This document shows, piece after piece, positions 26,401-34,503 of a stretch of DNA of 64,000 nucleotides. The position numbers and the translations under genes are program-made. The notes below the pieces were generated by a model. The model searched no databases. It saw nothing but the letters and a program-made list of their open reading frames with translations, and had not been told where the DNA came from. Position 1 is the stretch's first letter. Each line of letters starts with the position of its first letter. The DNA comes from Klebsiella michiganensis (lineage in GTDB: Bacteria > Pseudomonadota > Gammaproteobacteria > Enterobacterales > Enterobacteriaceae), in assembly GCA_000963575.1 (NCBI GenBank), contig CP011077.1, forward strand, positions 3,534,001 through 3,598,000, in the 5' to 3' direction.

Positions 26401-26512
26401 TACGGGCGTAATGGGCGGAATGATCTCCGCTACCGTTCTGGCCATTTTCTTTGTACCGTTGTTCTTTGTCCTGGTGCGCAGACGCTTCCCGCTCAAAGAG
26501 CATCACGACTAA
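23402..26512 (+). CDS. acrD: Aminoglycoside/multidrug RND efflux pump AcrD
   Basis: AcrD is the inner-membrane RND proton/drug antiporter that works with AcrA and TolC and exports aminoglycosides and other hydrophilic compounds. The 1036 residues are one short of E. coli AcrD, and similarity is continuous. It has twelve membrane segments, two large periplasmic loops, and the proton-relay Asp pair in GLLVDDAIVVVENVER near residues 407-408. It stands alone after narP and ends at a strong terminator. Confidence 0.97.
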   Translation: MANFFISRPIFAWVLAILLCLTGALAIFSLPVEQYPDLAPPNVRITANYPGASAQTLENTVTQVIEQSMTGLDNMMYMSSQSSSAGQATITLSFKAGTDPDSAVQQVQNQLQSAVRKLPQDVQTQGVTVNKTGDTNILMVAFVSTDGSMDKQDIADYVASNVQDPMSRVNGVGSVDAYGSQYSMRIWLDPNKLTNYQMTTQDVVTAIKSQNAQIAVGQLGGTPALDKQALNATINAQSLLQTPQQFKDITLRVNQDGSLVTLGNVADVEMGAEKYDFLSTYNGQPASGLGIKLASGANEMETDKLARAKIEELSQFFPHGLEAKIAYETSPFVKASITDVVKTLLEAILLVFLVMYLFLQNFRATLIPTIAVPVVLLGTFAVLYVFGYSINTLTMFATVLAIGLLVDDAIVVVENVERIMSEEGLSPREATRKSMGQIQGALVGIAMVLSAVFVPMAFFGGTTGAIYRQFSVTIVAAMVLSVLVAMILTPALCATILKPLHKGEHHGQKGFFGWFNRTFNRSAERYENGVARILARSLRWMMIYALLLGGMVFLFLKLPTSFLPQEDRGVFTTSVQLPSGATQQQTSKVVQQVEKYYLTEEKDNVVSVFSTIGAGPGGNGQNVARMFIRLKDWDERSTDGSSFAIIERATKAFNKIKEARVIASSPPAINGLGNAAGFDMELQDHGGAGHDALMQARDQLLEMAGNNPQLTRVRHNGLDDSPQLQIDIDQRKAQALGVSIDDINNTLQTAWGSSYVNDFMDRGRVKKVYVQAAAKYRMLPDDINSWYVRNKTGGMVPFSAFATSRWETGSPRLERYNGYSALEIVGEAAPGLSTGTAMDIMEQLVSQLPNGFGLEWTGMSYQERLSGAQAPALYAISLLVVFLCLAALYESWSVPFSVMLVVPLGVIGALLATWMRGLENDVYFQVGLLTVIGLSAKNAILIVEFANDLNAKGQDLVAATLEACRQRLRPILMTSLAFIFGVLPMATSTGAGSGSQHAVGTGVMGGMISATVLAIFFVPLFFVLVRRRFPLKEHHD

Positions 26513-26533
26513 ACGCCGCGTGCATTAAGCCAC

Positions 26534-26566
26534 AAAAAAGGCGACCTTTTACGGGTCGCCTTTTTG
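26534..26566 (+). terminator. Rho-independent terminator after acrD
   Basis: A 7-bp stem GGCGACC/GGTCGCC (26540-26546 and 26554-26560) is followed by TTTTT and preceded by an A run, so it can act in both directions. Confidence 0.9.
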
Positions 26567-26627
26567 TTGATGTTCGCAGAGTATTCAGTCCCAGGATATC
26601 GCGCCGCTGCTTTTTATGCCGGAACGC

Positions 26628-26687
26628 TTATTTGCGCAACATATCTTCGATGAAGTCTTTCCACTGCCCTAATTCGTGCTCGATCAT
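26628..26687 (-). CDS. ypfM: Small protein YpfM (19 residues)
   Basis: This short gene translates to MIEHELGQWKDFIEDMLRK, near-identical to the 19-residue E. coli small protein YpfM (MIERELGNWKDFIEVMLRK). It is also in the same place, between acrD and yffB on the opposite strand. AGAGAGG lies at good spacing before the ATG. Function is unknown. It is too short to be found by length-based calling. Confidence 0.9.
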   Translation of the reverse strand: MIEHELGQWKDFIEDMLRK

Positions 26688-26889
26688 AACCGCCTCTCTT
26701 GATGTTGGCGCAAGTATACGCGGATATATCATGCAGTTGAACCTTTTTTGAGCGCTCAACTGTTGAGCAATATCACAAATATATCGTTAGCAGAATAATG
26801 GTTTACCGCTGAATCCTGGCTCGATAATTACCTTCACCTGCGGCAAAATGGTTGCACTTTGAAAAGCTAAAACGGAACCGACTGCCACT

Positions 26890-27246
26890 ATGATAACCAT
26901 GTACGGCATTAAAAACTGCGACACCATCAAAAAGGCCCGCCGCTTTTTAGACGCTCAGGGGGTGGATTACCAGTTTCACGACTATCGTGCTGACGGGCTG
27001 GACGCCGCGCTGTTGAACGGCTTTATCGCAGAGCTCGGCTGGGAAGCGCTGTTAAATACTCGCGGCACAACATGGCGCAAGCTGGATGAAGCCCACCGTG
27101 CGTCTATTAACGACGCACAAAGCGCAGCGGCACTGATGCTGGAGATGCCGGCAATCATCAAACGCCCATTGCTCTGCGCGCCCGGTCAGCCTATGCTGCT
27201 GGGTTTCAACGAAACTCATTATCAGCAGTTTATCAACGAGGTATAG
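26890..27246 (+). CDS. yffB: ArsC/Spx-family protein YffB
   Basis: YffB is a thioredoxin-fold protein of the arsenate reductase-like (ArsC/Spx) family, 118 residues as in E. coli. The N-terminal active-site-like motif is YGIKNCDTIKKA with a single Cys. A C-terminal MPAIIKRPLL matches the family Arg region. The in vivo substrate is unknown; a glutathione-dependent thiol reductase role has been proposed. dapE follows after 4 bases, so the two are cotranscribed. Confidence 0.93.
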   Translation: MITMYGIKNCDTIKKARRFLDAQGVDYQFHDYRADGLDAALLNGFIAELGWEALLNTRGTTWRKLDEAHRASINDAQSAAALMLEMPAIIKRPLLCAPGQPMLLGFNETHYQQFINEV

Positions 27247-27250
27247 TCTT

Positions 27251-28378
27251 ATGTCCTGCCCGGTTATTGAGCTGACGCAACAGCTTATTCGTCGTCCTTC
27301 CCTGAGCCCCGATGATGCCGGTTGCCAGGCGCTGCTGATTGAGCGCCTGCGCGCGATTGGTTTTACCGTTGAACACATGGATTTTGGCGATACCCAGAAC
27401 TTCTGGGCCTGGCGTGGGCAGGGTGAGACGCTGGCGTTTGCCGGGCACACCGATGTGGTGCCGTCAGGGGATGCTGATCGCTGGATCAACCCGCCGTTTG
27501 AACCCACCATTCGCGACGGTATGCTGTTTGGCCGCGGTGCGGCGGACATGAAAGGTTCGCTGGCGGCGATGGTCGTTGCGGCTGAACGTTTTGTGGCCCA
27601 GCATCCAAATCATAAGGGCCGCCTGGCGTTCCTGATCACATCCGATGAAGAAGCCAGCGCAACCAACGGCACCGTGAAGGTTGTTGAAGCGCTGATGGCG
27701 CGCCGTGAGCGTCTGGATTACTGCCTGGTTGGTGAACCATCCAGTACCGAAGTCGTTGGCGACGTGGTGAAAAATGGCCGCCGCGGCTCTCTGACCTGTA
27801 ACCTGACCATCCACGGCGTACAGGGCCACGTTGCATACCCGCATCTGGCAGATAACCCGGTACATCGCGCGGCCCCAATGCTCGCAGAGCTGACGGGAAT
27901 TGAATGGGATAAAGGCAACGAGTTCTTCCCGGCCACCAGCATGCAAATCGCCAACGTGAAGGCCGGGACCGGCAGCAACAACGTTATTCCGGGCGACATG
28001 TTTGTTCAGTTTAACTTCCGCTTCAGCACCGAGCTGACCGACGAAGACATCAAGCAGCGCGTTATCGCCCTGCTGGATAAGTACGAACTACGCTATACCG
28101 TCGAGTGGTGGCTCTCCGGCCAGCCGTTCCTGACCTCACGCGGTAAGCTGGTCGATGCGGTAGTGAACGCCGTTGAGCACTATAATGAAATTAAACCGCA
28201 GCTGTTAACCACGGGCGGTACATCGGACGGGCGCTTTATCGCCCGCATGGGGGCTCAGGTCGTTGAACTGGGGCCGGTGAATGCCACCATTCATAAAATC
28301 AATGAATGCGTCAACGCCGCCGACCTGCAGCTACTGGCCCGGATGTATCAGCGCATTATGGAACAGCTTGTCGCCTGA
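27251..28378 (+). CDS. dapE: Succinyl-diaminopimelate desuccinylase DapE
   Basis: DapE removes succinate from N-succinyl-LL-2,6-diaminopimelate in lysine and peptidoglycan precursor synthesis. It has 375 residues, the family length. It is a di-zinc M20-type enzyme: the first metal His is in FAGHTDVVPSGD, a bridging Asp in GRGAADMKGSLA, and the catalytic Glu pair in TSDEEASATNG. A C-terminal ligand His is in NATIHKINECV. It is cotranscribed with yffB upstream and probably ypfN downstream. Confidence 0.97.
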   Translation: MSCPVIELTQQLIRRPSLSPDDAGCQALLIERLRAIGFTVEHMDFGDTQNFWAWRGQGETLAFAGHTDVVPSGDADRWINPPFEPTIRDGMLFGRGAADMKGSLAAMVVAAERFVAQHPNHKGRLAFLITSDEEASATNGTVKVVEALMARRERLDYCLVGEPSSTEVVGDVVKNGRRGSLTCNLTIHGVQGHVAYPHLADNPVHRAAPMLAELTGIEWDKGNEFFPATSMQIANVKAGTGSNNVIPGDMFVQFNFRFSTELTDEDIKQRVIALLDKYELRYTVEWWLSGQPFLTSRGKLVDAVVNAVEHYNEIKPQLLTTGGTSDGRFIARMGAQVVELGPVNATIHKINECVNAADLQLLARMYQRIMEQLVA

Positions 28379-28405
28379 CGGGCAGCCAACTGAAGAGGTA
28401 TCAGC

Positions 28406-28594
28406 ATGGAATGGCTATCGCATTACTGGTGGATTATCGTCCTGGTGTTATTACTGGGGATTTTTATTAACGTCATTAAAGACCTGAGCCGAATCGACCC
28501 GAAGAAGTACATGGCAGACAAGCCTGAGCTTCCGCCACACCGTGATTTTAACGATAAGTGGGACGACGAGGACGACTGGCCTAAGAAGAAATAA
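28406..28594 (+). CDS. ypfN: UPF0370 small membrane protein YpfN
   Basis: This 62-residue protein has one hydrophobic segment (WWIIVLVLLLGIFINVI, about residues 8-24) and a charged C-terminus (HRDFNDKWDDEDDWPKKK). It matches E. coli YpfN in sequence and position after dapE. An AAGAGG ribosome-binding site precedes it. Function is unknown. Confidence 0.92.
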   Translation: MEWLSHYWWIIVLVLLLGIFINVIKDLSRIDPKKYMADKPELPPHRDFNDKWDDEDDWPKKK

Positions 28595-28600
28595 CCGCAG

Positions 28601-28630
28601 CCCTCACGCCGGGCGATTCCGGCGTGAGGG
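28601..28630. terminator. Bidirectional hairpin between ypfN and ypfH
   Basis: A perfect 12-bp stem CCCTCACGCCGG/CCGGCGTGAGGG with a 6-base loop lies between the convergent genes. There is no clear T run on either side, so termination strength is uncertain. Confidence 0.6.
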
Positions 28631-28638
28631 TCAATCAT

Positions 28639-29331
28639 TTACAGCAGCTCAATCAGATCATCATCTTTCGGTGCCCCACCGCTCAGAGCCTCATCAAAAT
28701 AGTGCTTCGGCACGGTGTAACGCAGGTGATCCAGCGCCGCCTTCATGCTGCGGTCATCGATGGCATGCCCCAGGGAGTCAATCAGATCCAGCGTGACGTC
28801 CCCACCCAGGCTAAGTAACTTCTCGGCAGCATCCACCGCATGCGTCGCATGGATGACTTTGTCGTTATCCCCGTGGATCAGGTGGATAGTGGTGCTGGTG
28901 GAGGCCTGCTGCGGCAGCACCGCATAGCGCCCGCTAAAGGCAATGACCCGCGCCGCAAGACCTGGCTGCGCCTTGATACTTTCCAGCGCCATGATGGCCC
29001 CTTGCGAAAAGCCGATCAGCGCGGTGGCCGTGGGCGGCACGCCGCTTTGCTGCTGCCAGTAACGCACGGTTTCAATAAAAGCTGGCATCACAGCATCCAC
29101 GCGCTGCTGGCGGTTTTCTTCCGTCACGCCTGCCACGGAAAACCACTCCCGGCCAGCGCCGCTTTCAGCCGGGCCGCTAAGACTGACCACCAGGGCGTCA
29201 GGAAACTCTGGCGCAAACCAGCTCCCAATTTCCCCCATGGCTTTGGCCGTGTCGCCTACGCCGTGGCACAGCAGTATCAGCTGGCTGGCCGGTGCCGCGG
29301 GACTCTGGACAACAAAATGGTCATGTTTCAT
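28639..29331 (-). CDS. ypfH: Predicted esterase/hydrolase YpfH
   Basis: YpfH is a cytoplasmic alpha/beta hydrolase of the phospholipase/carboxylesterase family. The nucleophile elbow is GFSQGAIMAL. The Asp region lies in IHGDNDKVI and the catalytic His in SLGHAID. The 230-residue product starts MKHDHFVVQSP, as E. coli YpfH does. I chose ATG at 29331, with AGGAGAAAG before it, over an upstream ATG that lacks similarity. The E. coli enzyme has esterase activity on palmitoyl-CoA and p-nitrophenyl esters. It lies 72 bases after tmcA on the same strand. Confidence 0.92.
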   Translation of the reverse strand: MKHDHFVVQSPAAPASQLILLCHGVGDTAKAMGEIGSWFAPEFPDALVVSLSGPAESGAGREWFSVAGVTEENRQQRVDAVMPAFIETVRYWQQQSGVPPTATALIGFSQGAIMALESIKAQPGLAARVIAFSGRYAVLPQQASTSTTIHLIHGDNDKVIHATHAVDAAEKLLSLGGDVTLDLIDSLGHAIDDRSMKAALDHLRYTVPKHYFDEALSGGAPKDDDLIELL

Positions 29332-29403
29332 GGCTTTCTCCTGGTTAATGGAGACAACTATACGCCGCTGCATGGGGATGACCATGCCGTTTCATTGAAC
29401 AAG

Positions 29404-31437
29404 TTAGTGGAATTTTTGCAATTGCATAATGCCGCTGTGCAGCTCAGTCGCGCGCGATGAGTCAAGGTCTTCCAGCGCGTGTCGGGTTTCCTCACGCATC
29501 AGCGTCAGCAGCGCTTTCTTGCCCGAAAGCCCCAGCCGCTGGCTAAGTCTCTCGCTGCTCTCCCGCTGCTGCAAACGTCCACGCAGCGCATGGAGTGATA
29601 AACCAGACGCCAGCAAAAGGCGATTCAACGCCCCCAGGCAAGCCTCCAGTGGACGATGGGCAAAGGCAAAACCGGATAACTCCGTCCAGTCTTCAGGGAG
29701 CAAAGCCGACGAGGAAGCCTCGGGCAAGGGCAAAGACAATTCCAGCCAGGCTTTCTGCCACGGCCAGTCTCGCCGCAGCCTCTGCCGTTCATTTTCCATC
29801 AGCGACCGGCCTTCCGGCGTGAGCGGCAATAGCGCCATGGCGCTGTAGCAGCCGCTGCTGGCCTCCCGGTGAGCACCTATTCGAACCAGCTCAAAACCAC
29901 AGCGCTGCCAGAAGCGCCACAGTTCATCGGTATAGCCGAAGCTGACCGAGAGATAATCATATCGAAGATTCACCGCCTGCCGCGCGCGCTCAATCATGCT
30001 GGCACCAATATGCTCGCGCTGGCGCAGAGGGTGAACCGCAATGCGGCTGATACGCAGCCCGCGAAGCGTAGCGGCCAGCGGGCTTCCACCGTGTGCCGCC
30101 AGCGACTGCGCCACCAGATTACCCCTGGGGCGCCGGAACCCGGCCCACACGCTGCGGCTGAGATTTTCATCGAGCCCGCCCTCTGCAACCATCCACAAGG
30201 CCCCTGCGCACTGCGCTTTGATATTGGCCGCGATAAAATGCTGGCCGGGCGCGTCGAGCATCCGCCGCCAGTCGAGCGGCGAGGTGCGGTAATGCGCCCC
30301 CGAAAGCAGCCGGTACATCTGCTCTAACTGCTCAGATTGGCGCGGCCAGTCTGCCGGCTCAACAACCTGTAAAACAGGATCCCCCGGCGGGAATTGTTCA
30401 AGATCCGGCTCATCGAACAGCATGATCCTGTCAATGACCTGCTCCAGGGGATCGTTTCGCGCCCAGCGGATCGGCGTGTTCAGCGTGAAGCGCTTGAGTG
30501 CCGGAAACGCCGCGCAGAATTTCAGTACAAAGCCGCGCCCGGTTCCCTCGTACCCTTGCACCGTGGTGGTGAGCAAAACGCGGGGAAAGCGCTCTATTAG
30601 CTGGCGTAACAGCGGGGCCGGAATAGCGGCCGCCTCGTCCACAATCAGCCAGTCATACGCCGGTAATTCACACTCTGCGGCCAGCGCGTCCGGGGCCATA
30701 AAATGAAAGCTTTCCCCGGCATAGCTTGCCAGCACGTCGGTGGCAGCCTTCGCCGGAGCCGTCACCAGGCAAGCGCCCGAAATCCGCTTGACCAGCATAC
30801 CTGCCAGGGCCGATTTACCCCGGCCCCTGGCCGCCGTCACCACCGCCACGCCGCGCCCCATCCCGGACAAATTATCGAGGATGACAGCCTGCTCCTGCTC
30901 CGGCGCGCCGCTGGCGGGCTGCCAGGAAGGACGAAAAGCAAAGCGATTAAGGGTAAACGGTTCATGCTGCTGCCACAGTCCGGCTTCTGCGTCCTGCTTT
31001 ATGCAGCGCTGGAGGTGGGAAACAAAATGGGGGGTCGGGATAGCCTGAGGGGCATCGCTCCAGCGGCTGGAATCTTCATCCGCTAGCGAAGCCCAGCGCG
31101 ACCAGTCCGGCGTCAGCAACAGCAGCCAGCTGCCCGCTTTTAGCATACCGGACAGCGCAGCCAGGGCGGCGGCGTCCAGCCCGCGCCTTGCATCAAAAAC
31201 GGCATGCTGAAACTCACGCCCCAGCATGCTGCGCACCGCCGAGGGCGCGCAGTGGAAAGGCAGCTCAGGCGAAGGGCCAACCCACAGCCAGTCTCCGGGT
31301 AAAGAAGTCGACAGCCTGGCAACCTGCTGGCTGCTCCATTGACTCTCCCCGGCCAGCACCAACAACCTACGGATGCCCGTCTGCTGCATGTGCGCTGTGG
31401 CCTGCTCTATCGACGCTATAAATGTCCCTGCGGTCAT
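29404..31437 (-). CDS. tmcA: tRNA(Met) cytidine acetyltransferase TmcA
   Basis: TmcA uses ATP and acetyl-CoA to make N4-acetylcytidine at the wobble position of elongator tRNA-Met. The 677-residue product has an N-terminal DUF1726-like part, then an RNA-helicase-like ATPase domain with Walker A AARGRGKSALAG and Walker B LIVDEAAAIP. A GNAT acetyltransferase domain (RISRIAVHPLRQREHIGASM) and a C-terminal tRNA-binding part follow. The start lies three bases past the ypfJ stop without a clear ribosome-binding site, so coupling to ypfJ translation is likely. Confidence 0.96.
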   Translation of the reverse strand: MTAGTFIASIEQATAHMQQTGIRRLLVLAGESQWSSQQVARLSTSLPGDWLWVGPSPELPFHCAPSAVRSMLGREFQHAVFDARRGLDAAALAALSGMLKAGSWLLLLTPDWSRWASLADEDSSRWSDAPQAIPTPHFVSHLQRCIKQDAEAGLWQQHEPFTLNRFAFRPSWQPASGAPEQEQAVILDNLSGMGRGVAVVTAARGRGKSALAGMLVKRISGACLVTAPAKAATDVLASYAGESFHFMAPDALAAECELPAYDWLIVDEAAAIPAPLLRQLIERFPRVLLTTTVQGYEGTGRGFVLKFCAAFPALKRFTLNTPIRWARNDPLEQVIDRIMLFDEPDLEQFPPGDPVLQVVEPADWPRQSEQLEQMYRLLSGAHYRTSPLDWRRMLDAPGQHFIAANIKAQCAGALWMVAEGGLDENLSRSVWAGFRRPRGNLVAQSLAAHGGSPLAATLRGLRISRIAVHPLRQREHIGASMIERARQAVNLRYDYLSVSFGYTDELWRFWQRCGFELVRIGAHREASSGCYSAMALLPLTPEGRSLMENERQRLRRDWPWQKAWLELSLPLPEASSSALLPEDWTELSGFAFAHRPLEACLGALNRLLLASGLSLHALRGRLQQRESSERLSQRLGLSGKKALLTLMREETRHALEDLDSSRATELHSGIMQLQKFH

Positions 31438-31440
31438 CGA

Positions 31441-32319
31441 TTAGCGAAGCGCATTGCCAAACGTGTTGCACTGGGCCGGATCGCCGCTGTCGAATCCACG
31501 CTTGAACCAGGTATAGCGCTGCTCTGAGGTGCCGTGGGTAAAGCTGTCCGGCACCACCCGGCCCTGGCTTTGCTGCTGCAGGCGGTCGTCGCCAATAGCT
31601 TCGGCGGCATTGAGCGCTTCCTGAAGATCGCCCGCATCGAGCACCTGCTGTTTCTGCATGCTGTTCCCCCAGACGCCGGCGAAGCAGTCGGCCTGAAGTT
31701 CCATTTTCACTGACAGGCGGTTACCTTCGGCCTGAGAAGCATTCTGCTGGAGCTGGCGAACTTTTGGCTCAATGCCCAGCAGCTTCTGCACATGGTGGCC
31801 GACTTCGTGAGCAATGACGTAGCCCTGGGCGAAATCCCCACCCGCACCAAGCTTGTTGCGCATATCATCGTAGAAAGAGAGGTCGATATAAACGGTACTG
31901 TCCGCCGGGCAATAGAACGGCCCCATCACGGACTGACCGGTCCCGCAACCGGTACGCGTTGCCCCGCGATACATCACCAGTTTAGGCTGCTGGTAGGTGC
32001 GCCCCATTTTCTGAAAAATCTCTCCCCAGGTATCTTCGGTCGTGGCCAAAATTACCGAGGTGAATTTTGCGGCTTCATCATCTTTCGGGCTAATAGTGCG
32101 CTGCTGAGAAGACTGCTGAGAAGCCGGCGGCTCGCCGGACAGGAAGGAAGTAAGATCGACGCCGTAATAGCTTGCCACAATGACCACGACCAGCAGCACC
32201 AGGCCACCTTTCCCGCGTGGGATGCGAAAACCACCGCCGCCCATGCTCATACCCGGGCCGGAGGCGTCATTGCGCCTGTCTTCTACGTTGTCGCTTTCGC
32301 GACGTCCTTGCCAACGCAT
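31441..32319 (-). CDS. ypfJ: Putative zinc metalloprotease-like protein YpfJ
   Basis: YpfJ is a membrane-anchored protein of the neutral zinc metallopeptidase family, with the metal motif HEVGHH and a downstream ELQADCFAG that supplies a third ligand. A single membrane segment lies at about residues 35-55 (LVLLVVVIVASYYG). The 292-residue product starts MRWQGRRESDNVEDRR, as in E. coli. I chose this ATG (32319), with GAGGGTG before it. The substrate is unknown. It is the first gene of a ypfJ-tmcA-ypfH cluster. Confidence 0.92.
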   Translation of the reverse strand: MRWQGRRESDNVEDRRNDASGPGMSMGGGGFRIPRGKGGLVLLVVVIVASYYGVDLTSFLSGEPPASQQSSQQRTISPKDDEAAKFTSVILATTEDTWGEIFQKMGRTYQQPKLVMYRGATRTGCGTGQSVMGPFYCPADSTVYIDLSFYDDMRNKLGAGGDFAQGYVIAHEVGHHVQKLLGIEPKVRQLQQNASQAEGNRLSVKMELQADCFAGVWGNSMQKQQVLDAGDLQEALNAAEAIGDDRLQQQSQGRVVPDSFTHGTSEQRYTWFKRGFDSGDPAQCNTFGNALR

Positions 32320-32350
32320 ACGTTCACCCTCATTCACAACATGTAATGAA

Positions 32351-32475
32351 ATACTCGTCATACTTCAAGCCGCAGGTGCGTTGGCCGCATCCGTTCACCT
32401 CAGTCACATAGTTAGCTATGCTCCTGAGGACTCACGGCCTTGCCGCCTTCCTGCAACTTGAATTATTTAGAGTAT
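32351..32475. repeat. ERIC element (full length)
   Basis: This 125-bp palindromic element between ypfJ and purC has the ERIC ends (CGTCATACTTCAAG at one side, CAACTTGAATTATTT at the other). Its central arms read CTCAGTCACATAGTTAGC and GCTCCTGAGGACTCAC. It is a classic enterobacterial intergenic repeat and lies in the likely ypfJ leader. Confidence 0.9.
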
Positions 32476-32520
32476 AGATCGTAGGTGGTTACCGGCAGGA
32501 TTACCATAAGAACTGGCAGC

Positions 32521-32550
32521 GAAAAAACAGGGTGCGCAAAAACGCACCCT
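32521..32550 (-). terminator. Rho-independent terminator of purC
   Basis: On the minus strand an 8-bp stem AGGGTGCG/CGCACCCT is followed by GTTTTTTC. It lies about 27 bases past the purC stop. Confidence 0.9.
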
Positions 32551-32558
32551 ATTGCGCA

Positions 32559-32574
32559 ACGTAAACGATTGCGT
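32559..32574. promoter_or_regulatory. PurR-like palindrome just after the purC stop codon
   Basis: ACGTAAACGATTGCGT matches 14 of 16 positions of the PurR operator palindrome ACGCAAACGTTTGCGT. It lies between the purC stop and its terminator, which is an unusual place. Function there is uncertain. Confidence 0.4.
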
Positions 32575-32576
32575 GG

Positions 32577-33290
32577 TTAGTCTAATTTTACGCCGAGACG
32601 GTGAGCAACTTCCTCATACGCTTCAATCAGGCCACCCAGGCTCTGGCGGAAACGGTCTTTATCCATTTTATCAAGCGTTTGCTTGTCCCACAGGCGGCTG
32701 CCGTCCGGGGAGAATTCGTCGCCCAGCACCACTTCACCTTTGAACAGGCCAAACTCCAGCTTGAAGTCAACGAGGATCAGGCCAGCGTCGTCAAACAGCT
32801 TGCTCAGCACGTCGTTGGCTTTGTAGCTCAGCTCGCGCATGCGGGCCAGATTCTCTTTGCTCACCCAACCAAAGGTTTCGCAGTAAGATTCATTGACCAT
32901 CGGGTCATGCATGGCGTCGTTTTTCAGGAACAGATCGAACAGCGGTGGGTTCAGCTCAATACCTTCTTCAATACCAAGGCGCTTCACCAGTGAACCCGCA
33001 GCGCGGTTACGAATCACGCATTCCACCGGCACCATGTCGAGCTTCTTCACCAGCACTTCGTTATCAGAAAGCAGCGCTTCCATCTGGGTCGGGATACCCG
33101 CTTCTTCCAGTTTGGCCATAATGAAATGGTTAAACTTGTTGTTTACCATGCCTTTACGATCGAACTGCTCGATGCGTGCACCGTCACCTGCTGACGTATC
33201 GTTACGGAATTCGAGCACCAACAGATCCGGGTTTTCCGTACTGTAAACGGTCTTCGCTTTGCCGCGATACAACTCAGCTTGCTTTTGCAT
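32577..33290 (-). CDS. purC: SAICAR synthetase PurC
   Basis: PurC joins CAIR and aspartate with ATP to form SAICAR in purine synthesis. It has 237 residues, as in E. coli. The signature segments VECVIRNRAAGSLVKRLG and LILVDFKLEFGL are present. A good TGGAGTAAG ribosome-binding site precedes the start. The upstream 160 bp holds a shortened ERIC element, so the promoter lies between the element and the start or further up. Confidence 0.97.
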   Translation of the reverse strand: MQKQAELYRGKAKTVYSTENPDLLVLEFRNDTSAGDGARIEQFDRKGMVNNKFNHFIMAKLEEAGIPTQMEALLSDNEVLVKKLDMVPVECVIRNRAAGSLVKRLGIEEGIELNPPLFDLFLKNDAMHDPMVNESYCETFGWVSKENLARMRELSYKANDVLSKLFDDAGLILVDFKLEFGLFKGEVVLGDEFSPDGSRLWDKQTLDKMDKDRFRQSLGGLIEAYEEVAHRLGVKLD

Positions 33291-33336
33291 CTTTCTTACT
33301 CCAGGTATAGCGATCGCTTGCGCAATCGGAGGGGTT

Positions 33337-33405
<69 letters not shown>

Positions 33406-33414
33406 TACATAGGC

Positions 33415-33446
33415 CTAAATAAGAAGGGCCGGAATTAACCGGCCCT
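33415..33446 (-). terminator. Rho-independent terminator of bamC
   Basis: On the minus strand an 8-bp stem AGGGCCGG/CCGGCCCT with a 6-base loop is followed by TCTTATTT, directly after the bamC stop. Confidence 0.85.
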
Positions 33447-33452
33447 GCTGTG

Positions 33453-34487
33453 TTACTTGCTGAATGCGGCCTGGAATACGGCTACCAGGGCATCATTCTG
33501 AGACTGCGTCAGCGGGTGCCCTTTCGGGTCGATGAACTGCAGGCTGCTGCGGTTATCGAGGTCGCCAACCTGCAGCTTATAGTCGCCGTTGGTCAACCCA
33601 GGATCTTTCGCCCCCAGGTCACTCCAGCTGCTGTCAGACAGCGCTTTATAAGTTACCGCGATATTGCCCTGAGAACGGGTGGTATCGGTAACTTTCATGC
33701 CCGCTTTCTCAAGCGCAGCCGGCAGGCGGTTCCACACCACGTTGAACGGCGCACGGACGACCAGCATTGGCAGCCCGGTATCATCCGCCGCGCTTTGCAC
33801 ATCAAGCTGCGCGGAGCTGCGGTTGTCCTGTGCATTCTGGCGCGTGGTTTCAGACTTATCGAGACCCGCACTGATGATGTTCAGCATTTGCGCGCTGTAG
33901 CGCTGCAGAGATGAAGCATCCGCCACCGGCTTGCCGCCCTGCTCCAGGTTCAGCAGTTTAACTACAACGGACTGCTGGTAGCCCTGAGGCTGCACGCTAA
34001 TCTGGTAACGGCCGCGGTACTGCACATCTTCGTCAGCGCGGTTCCACTGAACCCAATCGGTTGTCAGGGTTTGGCTGGCATCGTTGCGCTGAGCGATAGC
34101 GTAGTTCTCAGATTGCAGAATGCTCACCACCTGAGGCCACAGCCCGCTCGCCTTATTGGCTTCCACCTGCAGCGTAGCGGTATCACCGGTGAACTGAGTG
34201 CGAGCCCCGTTCACCAATGCCAGCGCCTGCGCCGGCGGACGAATATCCAGCTGCTTGCCTACAGCACCGCTGCCGTTGGTGACCGGAATGTTGTAGTCGC
34301 CATTCTGAATCGGCAGGATCATCCCGGCCGGAGAGTGGATTTCCGCAAGTGGGGTCGCATCCAGGTAGGACTCATCGCCGCTAACCTGACGCTTGTAACG
34401 CTGATCGGAACTGCACGCCGCTAACAGCATGGCGAGCGAAACAACAGCAACTTTTGCCACCGTCGACTTCTGTACTGAGTAAGCCAT
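33453..34487 (-). CDS. bamC: Outer membrane protein assembly lipoprotein BamC
   Basis: BamC is a lipoprotein of the BamABCDE machine that inserts beta-barrels into the outer membrane. The lipobox LLAACSS puts the lipidated Cys near residue 25. An unstructured N-terminal stretch (about 26-100) and two helix-grip domains follow. I chose ATG at 34487, giving 344 residues as in E. coli, with AGGGAGA before it; a TTG codon directly upstream is in frame but adds only one residue. It lies 16 bases after dapA, in the conserved dapA-bamC operon. Confidence 0.96.
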   Translation of the reverse strand: MAYSVQKSTVAKVAVVSLAMLLAACSSDQRYKRQVSGDESYLDATPLAEIHSPAGMILPIQNGDYNIPVTNGSGAVGKQLDIRPPAQALALVNGARTQFTGDTATLQVEANKASGLWPQVVSILQSENYAIAQRNDASQTLTTDWVQWNRADEDVQYRGRYQISVQPQGYQQSVVVKLLNLEQGGKPVADASSLQRYSAQMLNIISAGLDKSETTRQNAQDNRSSAQLDVQSAADDTGLPMLVVRAPFNVVWNRLPAALEKAGMKVTDTTRSQGNIAVTYKALSDSSWSDLGAKDPGLTNGDYKLQVGDLDNRSSLQFIDPKGHPLTQSQNDALVAVFQAAFSK

Positions 34488-34503
34488 CAAATCTCCCTAA
34501 GCT

